From: WHSP01 sp964424945
GTDB taxonomy: Bacteria > Gemmatimonadota > Gemmatimonadetes > Longimicrobiales > Longimicrobiaceae
Direction of reading: 5' to 3'
Assembly: GCA_964424945.1 (NCBI GenBank)
Contig: CAYRLB010000088.1
Coordinates: forward strand, 1 to 10,972
Length of the DNA: 10,972 nucleotides
The position numbers and the translations under genes are program-made. Shown piece by piece: positions 6,409 through 10,972 of this stretch. The notes beneath the pieces are model-generated. The model did no database searches. It saw only the letters and a list, made by a program, of their open reading frames with translations, and was not told the DNA's origin. Positions within the stretch are counted from its first letter, which is position 1, and the number at the start of each line of letters is the position of its first letter.

Positions 6409-7151
6409 GTGCCGTCTCGCGGCTGAATGTTTCCTGCGCGCCGGGATGGCGGATCGAGGGAAGGCGCCTGTCGCCACCTCTCCCACTCCTCGCCCTCTAC
6501 CACATTCCACGCTTCGGGAGCAAGGAGCAGACCGCGCCCGCACCACCTCGCCAGCAGGGGCAGATCGTGGCTCGACAGCAGCACAGCAGCCCCTTCGCGG
6601 CGTCGCGATTCAAGCTCTCCGAGAAGTCGCTCGGTTGAGGGAGCGTCCAATCCGTTGAACACTTCGTCGAGAATAAGGAGACGGGGCCGGTGCAGGAGCG
6701 CAGCGACGATGGCGACCTTACGGCCCATGCCCTGTGAAAGTTCCCGGCAGAGCACACCATCGGCTCCGGCCAGTCCGAAGAGGGCGAGCAGCCGCTCGGC
6801 CTCCGCCACACTCTCCTCCCGGGGGAGCGCACGGACTTCGGCAGCGAATCGCAGGGTTTCGCCTACCGTCAGCTCGCCATAGAGAAAGGGGTGTTCAGGG
6901 ACATACCCGAGGCACGCCGCCACATCTCGGGGGGCAACGAACGGATCGTGACCGCAGATCGCGATGCGCCCCGAATCCGGCACCCGGTCTCCGGTCAGAC
7001 AACCGAGGAGCGTCGACTTCCCCGCTCCATTGGGGCCGATGACGGCGACGGCTTCGCCCGTCCCTACACGAAGTGTCACGCCGGTGAGGACCGGTCGGCG
7101 ACGATACGCCTTCGCCACGGAGGCGATATCGAGAAGATCCGTTGAACTCAT
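6405..7151 (-). CDS. ABC transporter ATP-binding protein (ABC-2 / CcmA-like)
   Basis: This 248-residue single nucleotide-binding domain should sit on the cytoplasmic face and power the permease encoded just before it. Motifs in order are Walker A GPNGAGKS (39-46), a Q-loop region YVPEHPFLYGELT where glutamate E85 takes the usual glutamine position (as in many CcmA-like ATPases), signature LSQGM (138-142), Walker B LLILDE (158-163) with catalytic E163, D-loop NGLD (166-169), and switch histidine H195 in LSSHD. The residues after Walker B are VF rather than the usual PT/PF. The C-terminus (about 225-248) is a short polar tail. ATG at 7151 overlaps the permease stop as ATGA. The upstream part of the same open frame is a shadow of the permease gene. 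The substrate is unknown, but export is likelier than import because no binding protein is encoded nearby. Confidence 0.92.
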   Translation of the reverse strand: MSSTDLLDIASVAKAYRRRPVLTGVTLRVGTGEAVAVIGPNGAGKSTLLGCLTGDRVPDSGRIAICGHDPFVAPRDVAACLGYVPEHPFLYGELTVGETLRFAAEVRALPREESVAEAERLLALFGLAGADGVLCRELSQGMGRKVAIVAALLHRPRLLILDEVFNGLDAPSTERLLGELESRRREGAAVLLSSHDLPLLARWCGRGLLLAPEAWNVVEGEEWERWRQAPSLDPPSRRAGNIQPRDGT

Positions 7152-8407
7152 CGTCGGGCGGCGGTCAGCAGAGAGGCGGATGTGGCCGCCAGAGCAGTGA
7201 AGGCGCCGGCGAGGGGCCAGAGCCAGAGGGGCCCGCCATCCGCCCACCACCCCCAGGCGAGACCGATGGGGATGAGGAGCCAGAGAGAGAGGCCCCACGC
7301 CCACGACCAGCGGCCGACGAACCGGTCGAACGTCGTCGCGCCGAGCGATCGATCGATCCATCGTCGGCCACTGCTCTCGATGCGGCCGAGCCCGATGACG
7401 GCGGCGGCCTGCACCAGGAGCGCCAGGCCGACCACGGTAAGGACCCAGATGCGGGCTACCTGCGAATCGCCCCAACGGGCGAGCGCCACGAACGAGACGC
7501 CGACGACCGGCCAGGTGACGCGCGCAGCCCAGGTAAAGCGGCGACCCGCCACAGCCGCGTCACGGACCCAGACAGCTGCCGACCTTGCTGGCAGCAGCCC
7601 CGACAGCCCCCGCCCGACACGGAACGTCTCCCCGCCATTCCGCGGCGGCGGTGCGTACGACATCTCGGCAGCGGCGGGCAGGAAGCGGGGCGATACGGCG
7701 TCGAAAAGGCGTGCACCGAGCCTGAGCGCCGGCGCCACGAGAAGCGCTGAAGCTGCAGTGATCGCCCATGGGTACCCCCCGGGAGCGCCGGCGCCCACAC
7801 CCGCAACAGCCCCCAGCACGAAGGGAGGGACGGGTGCGTACACGAGCGGCGCGGCCTTAGCCAGCTCCATGTCGAACCCCATCCCCGCGCCGAGTATACG
7901 GCTGATCCCGGGGTTCGTGATGGCGCGTGCCGACCATCCGTAGATCATCACCGCGACGGCGGTCGTGGTAAGGGCGGAAGCCAGCGCAATGGCCAGCGTG
8001 CGGCCACCCCCGCTCCCACCTACCAGCGACGGTATCGACAGCGCGAAGGCGATGACCAGCGCCGCGGCGAGCAGCCGACAGCCCCGCTCCAGATAGAGAT
8101 CCCGGCCGGGAACCCCGAGCCGTCCGAGGAATCGGAGGTCGTCGCCGCCGAAGAGGAGGCCGTGCGAGACGAAGGCGGTGCTTCCGGCGACGAGGAGGCC
8201 GAGGGTAAGGGCACCCTCGGGGCCGGCTGCGGTCGGCGCGCGCATCATCCCGAGTGTCCACAGCGCGCTCAGGACGACGGCAACGGGCACCAGCACCGAT
8301 GCCGCCGAAGCGACGGTCGGGAAGCGCACCAGGCAGAGCAGCCGCTGCCTGTCGAGGCCGATCAGATGTCGGAAAGCGGATGTCGCCTGGCCGCGGGAGG
8401 ACGTCAT
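7148..8407 (-). CDS. Multi-spanning membrane protein, probable ABC exporter permease
   Basis: This 419-residue protein has roughly eight to ten hydrophobic segments (approximately 33-53, 66-88, 110-128, 137-158, 193-207, 215-232, 298-312, 320-340, 368-388 and 394-415). An Arg-rich loop lies between the two halves, around 263-296. Residues 89-109 carry DDLRFLGRLGVPGRDLYLER, a charged segment after the second helix of the type found in large ABC-2-like permeases, where a conserved Asp and a Leu-Pro turn precede an Arg. I cannot name the family with certainty. The function rests mainly on tight coupling: its ATG at 8407 overlaps the rarA stop as ATGA, and its stop overlaps the ABC ATPase start the same way. 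The open frame continues upstream to 8572, but that part is antisense-like Arg-rich shadow inside rarA. Confidence 0.75.
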   Translation of the reverse strand: MTSSRGQATSAFRHLIGLDRQRLLCLVRFPTVASAASVLVPVAVVLSALWTLGMMRAPTAAGPEGALTLGLLVAGSTAFVSHGLLFGGDDLRFLGRLGVPGRDLYLERGCRLLAAALVIAFALSIPSLVGGSGGGRTLAIALASALTTTAVAVMIYGWSARAITNPGISRILGAGMGFDMELAKAAPLVYAPVPPFVLGAVAGVGAGAPGGYPWAITAASALLVAPALRLGARLFDAVSPRFLPAAAEMSYAPPPRNGGETFRVGRGLSGLLPARSAAVWVRDAAVAGRRFTWAARVTWPVVGVSFVALARWGDSQVARIWVLTVVGLALLVQAAAVIGLGRIESSGRRWIDRSLGATTFDRFVGRWSWAWGLSLWLLIPIGLAWGWWADGGPLWLWPLAGAFTALAATSASLLTAARR

Positions 8408-9771
8408 TCGGCCTGTCCCCGCTCCTTCATCCGGTCGCGAATCCGGCTCTCTTCGCCCCGATCGCTCGGCTCGTAGAAGCGCGCGTCGGCCAGGGCGTCC
8501 GGCAGACACGACATCTCGACGAACGCATCTTCGTAGTTGTGGGCGTATTTGTAGTCGGCGCCGAATCCCCACTCCTTCATCAGGGAGGTCGAGGCGTTGC
8601 GAAGGTGCAGGGGCACCGGAGCGTCGGCACTCTGCTGGGCCGCTTCCCGCGCACGTGCGAGCGCCATGTAGGCGCGGTTCGACTTCGGCGCGTTCGCCAC
8701 ATACAGGATGGCGTTGGCCAGAGCCAGCAGCCCTTCGGGCGACCCCATCCGCTCGAATGCCTGCATCGCCGAGGTCGCGACGATGGCCGCCTGCGGATCC
8801 GCCAGACCGACATCTTCGTACGCAGCGGCCACCATCCGCCGGAAGAGAACGAGCGGATCCTCTCCCCCTCCGACCATCCGCATCGCCCAGTAGAGCGCGG
8901 CGTCGCCCTGGCTCGACCGAAGCGATTTATGGAAGGCGGAGAGCATCTGGAAGGCCGTCGTGGTGTCGTACCTTGCGACGGGCTGTTGAAGCGCAGCGTG
9001 GGCGCTTTCGACCGTTATTATGCCTCCGCGCGGCGTGAGTTCGCTCGCCATCTCGAGCGCGTTCAGCGCCTGACGCGCATCGCCCGACGAGCCTTCCACG
9101 ATCGCCGTCCGGGCTTCCTCCGCGAGCGTCTGGCCGAGATCGCCAAGCCCGCGGTCCCTGTCCTTCAGCGCACGTTCGAGGAGCAAGCCGAGCGCGTCAT
9201 CGTCCAGTGGCTCGAGCACGAGAACCCGGGTCCGCGAGAGAAGCGCTGCGTTGACCTCGAAGGCAGGATGCTCGGTCGTCGCGCCGACGAGCGTCAGCAG
9301 GCCGGACTCGACGAAGGGCAGAAGGAAGTCCTGCTGTCCCTTGTTCAGCCGGTGTATCTCGTCCACAAAGAGCAGCGTGCGCCTTCCGGCGCGCTGACGC
9401 TCCTCCGCGATCTTCACGATCTCACGGAGCCGCGGCACCCCTTCGCTTACGGCGCTGAAGGGGACGAAGGTCGACGCCGTCGATGAAGCGATCAGCCGCC
9501 CGATCGTCGTCTTGCCACTGCCCGGCGGCCCATGAAGGATGAGGCTCGGTATGCGGCCGGCACCCTGAAGCCGCCGCACGATGCCCTGGGGACCGAGCAG
9601 CGCCTCCTGACCGACGACGTCGTCCAGCCCCTGCGGCCGCATCCGTTCGGCGAGAGGCGCATCGCCCTGGATCGGGGCATGGGTCGGCCGGTCGGCACCA
9701 CCCTTCCCGCCTGAAGGCTTTTCGGCCTTCGGCTCGGATCCGCCGAAAAGGGAGAGAGAGTCGTCGCTCAT
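8404..9771 (-). CDS. rarA: Replication-associated recombination AAA+ ATPase RarA (MgsA/WRNIP1 family)
   Basis: RarA acts at stalled replication forks together with SSB and RecA and is related to clamp-loader subunits. The 455 residues match the family length. After a disordered N-terminus comes PLAERMRPQGLDDVVGQ (39-55), typical of the family. Walker A GPPGSGKT (81-88), Walker B LLFVDE (133-138), sensor 1 in GATTEHP (163-169) and the arginine finger SR (179-180) follow. The C-terminal half has the MgsA tetramerisation signature: SAFHKSLRSSQGDAALYWAMRM (about 280-300), EDPLVLFRRMV, and YKYAHNY near the end. The family usually reads GATTENP, so His instead of Asn at residue 168 is a variation. 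ATG at 9771 lies six bases after the ZIP gene stop. Its stop overlaps the permease start. Confidence 0.96.
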   Translation of the reverse strand: MSDDSLSLFGGSEPKAEKPSGGKGGADRPTHAPIQGDAPLAERMRPQGLDDVVGQEALLGPQGIVRRLQGAGRIPSLILHGPPGSGKTTIGRLIASSTASTFVPFSAVSEGVPRLREIVKIAEERQRAGRRTLLFVDEIHRLNKGQQDFLLPFVESGLLTLVGATTEHPAFEVNAALLSRTRVLVLEPLDDDALGLLLERALKDRDRGLGDLGQTLAEEARTAIVEGSSGDARQALNALEMASELTPRGGIITVESAHAALQQPVARYDTTTAFQMLSAFHKSLRSSQGDAALYWAMRMVGGGEDPLVLFRRMVAAAYEDVGLADPQAAIVATSAMQAFERMGSPEGLLALANAILYVANAPKSNRAYMALARAREAAQQSADAPVPLHLRNASTSLMKEWGFGADYKYAHNYEDAFVEMSCLPDALADARFYEPSDRGEESRIRDRMKERGQAE

Positions 9772-9777
9772 GCAGCC

Positions 9778-10509
9778 CTATGTGTGGACGCCTGGAAGGA
9801 GCAGGCGGGCGACGATATAGACGAGCATCCCGAAAATCACCGAGGCCCCGGAGATCGCATCCCGCTCCTTCTGTACCTCAGGAATGAGATTCGACGCCGC
9901 TACATACAATGTCACCCCCGCGCTTATCGCCAGACCGTAGCGGGCGAGAGGCTCGACGAGGGCGGTCAGGAGGACACCTGCAACCGTCGACAACCCCAGA
10001 AGGCTGGCTCCGAGCAGCGCGCGACTCTTGGAGTTGCCGCTCACCAGCATGATCGACGCTGCCGTGACCCCTTCGGGGACCTTGTGGATGAACACCGCCA
10101 TGAACACCACGATGCCGAGGCTCGTCCCGACATCGAAGGCGCTGGTGATCGCCACCCCGTCGAAGAAGGTGTGGAGGAGCAGGCCGAGAAGCGCTGCCGT
10201 TCCCACCCATCGGTCGAGCATCGCCTCTTCGTGCGTTTCCTCCCCGAAATGAAAGTGCGGCGTAAGGACGTGCTGCGTGATGTGGACGAGCGTATAACCG
10301 GCCAGAACCCAGAAGGCGCCTTCCGCGCCATCCTCGAGTGCGTGCGGCATCATCGCGAGGAGGCCGACCGCGAGCATGAACCCCGCGCCGAAGCCGACCA
10401 GCGCGCGCTGTGCGCGGATCCCCCGCGGCGACGCCGTGGTGATCAGCAGACCGCCGATCAGATTGGCGATCGCCGCAAGCAGAGCGTATCCGAGAACAGT
10501 GGTACTCAC
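9778..10509 (-). CDS. ZIP family metal transporter
   Basis: This inner-membrane divalent metal (Zn, Mn or Fe) transporter of the ZIP family (TC 2.A.5) has 243 residues and about eight helices. The metal-site motifs are visible. HTFFDG (113-118) in helix IV gives H113 and D117, HKVPEG (142-147) in helix V gives H142 and E146, and LYVAASNLIPE (201-211) marks helix VI. A His-rich loop, HITQHVLTPHFHFGEETHEE (76-95), precedes helix IV and probably binds metal. T114 and K143 stand at positions that complete a second metal site in some ZIPs, which suggests a mononuclear site. The start is a GTG at 10509 with GGGAG (10525-10521) eleven bases upstream. It heads the coupled series. No metal-regulator binding site is obvious upstream. 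Confidence 0.93.
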   Translation of the reverse strand: MSTTVLGYALLAAIANLIGGLLITTASPRGIRAQRALVGFGAGFMLAVGLLAMMPHALEDGAEGAFWVLAGYTLVHITQHVLTPHFHFGEETHEEAMLDRWVGTAALLGLLLHTFFDGVAITSAFDVGTSLGIVVFMAVFIHKVPEGVTAASIMLVSGNSKSRALLGASLLGLSTVAGVLLTALVEPLARYGLAISAGVTLYVAASNLIPEVQKERDAISGASVIFGMLVYIVARLLLPGVHT

Positions 10510-10931
10510 GGGCTCACACGCTCCCGCGAAGGTTCCACACTGGGTTCAGCGCTTGCGTTGATTGGCCGACTCCTTCCAGATATTCCAACAGACGGGACAG
10601 GTCGCAGGTATGGACGGATAAGGAGGACCTGCGCCCCCTGGACCCCTCTCTTCCTGGAAAGCGGACAAGAATACGCGTTCGAAGGCCGCCGCTCAACCGG
10701 TCGATGCATACTCCTCGTCAACCGGCCGAGGCACACTACTCGCAAGATGACGTGCATCGCGTGCGGTGCCTGAAGCTCGGAAGGAGCCGCACGCTTCGAC
10801 TCCCCTGATCGAGTCAGGGATCCGCTCTTCCGGGATGATCCCACAATCTCCACTTTGCATTCGCGGGCGCTCCCGAAAGATCGGGCGTGGCGGGAGTTGA
10901 GCACAGGAGACAGTCGACGCACGGAGGCGCG
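10510..10931. other. Intergenic region with clustered inverted repeats, no supported gene
   Basis: These 422 bases separate the leftward ZIP-led operon from the window edge or a possible rightward gene. The open frames here translate to Arg/Ser/Pro-rich sequence without recognisable motifs. The region holds several dyads: an 8-bp inverted repeat at 10759-10794, CCCTGA/TCAGGG at 10803-10819, GGGAT-G-ATCCC at 10832-10842 and CCCG/CGGG around 10872-10884. It also has a direct repeat TCAACCGG at 10693-10700 and 10718-10725. No convincing -35/-10 pair was found on either strand, though promoters for the ZIP operon should lie here. Confidence 0.5.
10759..10794. other. 8-bp inverted repeat, possible RNA hairpin
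   Basis: GCGTGCGG (10759-10766) pairs perfectly with CCGCACGC (10787-10794) around a 20-base loop that can form a small inner CTC/GAG stem. A second stem-loop, CCCTGA/TCAGGG with a five-base loop (10803-10819), follows within nine bases. There is no T-run on either strand, so it looks like a structured leader or protein-binding dyad and not a standard terminator. The role is unknown. Confidence 0.4.
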
Positions 10932-10972
10932 GTGGCACGGGCTAGAATCAAGAGAAAGATCTGGACGGGGTT
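10932..10972 (+). CDS. Possible start of a divergent gene, cut by the window edge
   Basis: GTG at 10932 is preceded by GGAGG (10923-10927), a strong ribosome binding site four bases away, and the frame stays open to the edge. It reads VARARIKRKIWTG, a basic N-terminus of the type that precedes a membrane helix or signal peptide. Two AGA codons in thirteen are unusual for a GC-rich gene, and only 41 bases are available, so this is tentative. If real, 10510-10931 is a divergent promoter region. Confidence 0.3.
   Translation, partial: MARARIKRKIWTG

Noticed and set aside
7152..7475. N-terminal extension of the ABC ATPase frame
   Set aside because: The extension is a frame-shifted shadow of the permease. 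The standard ABC fold begins right after the ATG at 7151.
8408..8572. N-terminal extension of the permease frame
   Set aside because: The 55 extra residues are Arg-rich and lie wholly inside rarA. The ATGA-coupled start at 8407 fits the neighbouring junctions.
8254..9486. Plus-strand open frame of 410 codons opposite rarA
   Set aside because: It is antisense to an unambiguous RarA gene and has no domain-like sequence.
10675..10690. GTTCGAA resembling a tRNA T-loop
   Set aside because: The required C after the loop and a flanking stem are missing, and no anticodon or D arm fits nearby.
9784..10773. Plus-strand open frame of 329 codons opposite the ZIP gene and running into the intergenic region
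   Set aside because: It is largely antisense to the ZIP gene. The part beyond it (10510-10773) shows no recognisable protein pattern and has no good start of its own.
10767..10792. Resemblance to the SRP RNA tip (CGGAAGGAG within a stem)
   Set aside because: The asymmetric AGCAG side of the conserved SRP domain IV is missing and the flanking helix does not match, so it is only a hairpin.
10506..10922. Minus-strand open frame of 138 codons upstream of the ZIP gene
   Set aside because: Low-complexity Arg/Ser/Pro translation with no motif or hydrophobic pattern. It overlaps several inverted repeats and the ZIP ribosome binding site.
1..10972. CRISPR arrays, insertion sequences, phage or toxin-antitoxin genes
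   Set aside because: No regularly spaced repeats, transposase motifs or terminal inverted repeats were seen, and all identified genes are chromosomal in character.

Overview
The window is a GC-rich bacterial chromosome segment. Every recognisable protein gene in it reads right to left on the minus strand, apart from a possible divergent gene start at the extreme right edge. The gene set (ispE next to a glutamine tRNA, pdxJ, hflX, rarA, an LEA-type lipoprotein, an HPt-like protein with a Pro-Ile-x-Glu-Leu motif) is chromosomal housekeeping. Its flavour reminds me of Gemmatimonadota or a related Gram-negative phylum. That placement is an impression from protein style, not something the sequence proves.

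Layout in transcription order, right to left. At 10932-10972 there is a possible plus-strand gene start (GTG with a strong ribosome binding site) cut by the window edge. Positions 10510-10931 are an apparently non-coding stretch with several short inverted repeats. Then come a ZIP metal transporter (10509-9778), the replication-associated AAA+ ATPase RarA (9771-8404), a multi-spanning ABC-type permease (8407-7148), its ABC ATPase (7151-6405) and an LEA/WHy-type lipoprotein (6408-5920). A 138-base gap with one GC-rich hairpin follows. Then come HflX GTPase (5781-4489), a Rossmann/DUF2520 protein (4492-3608), PdxJ (3611-2886), a degenerate HPt-like protein (2886-2038), a UPF0104/flippase-like membrane protein (2048-999) and IspE (1002-109). 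After a 70-base spacer, the first half of a tRNA-Gln(UUG) runs off the left edge (38-1).

The genes are packed tightly. Inside each of the two blocks nearly every stop codon overlaps the next start (ATGA, GTGA or TGATG, and one 11-base overlap), and the one exception is a 6-base gap. This fits two translationally coupled operons, ZIP-rarA-permease-ATPase-lipoprotein and hflX-DUF2520-pdxJ-HPt-flippase-ispE, which may also be transcribed together.

Functionally the left operon mixes cofactor and isoprenoid supply with ribosome rescue and envelope functions: PdxJ and IspE both draw on 1-deoxy-D-xylulose 5-phosphate, directly or through the MEP pathway. The right operon couples a metal transporter and a fork-repair ATPase to a small ABC system with a dedicated lipoprotein. 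The parts most worth following up are the HPt-like protein that has lost its phosphoacceptor histidine and carries a duplicated short motif, and the coupled permease-ATPase-lipoprotein trio. I see no mobile element, CRISPR array, phage gene or pseudogene.
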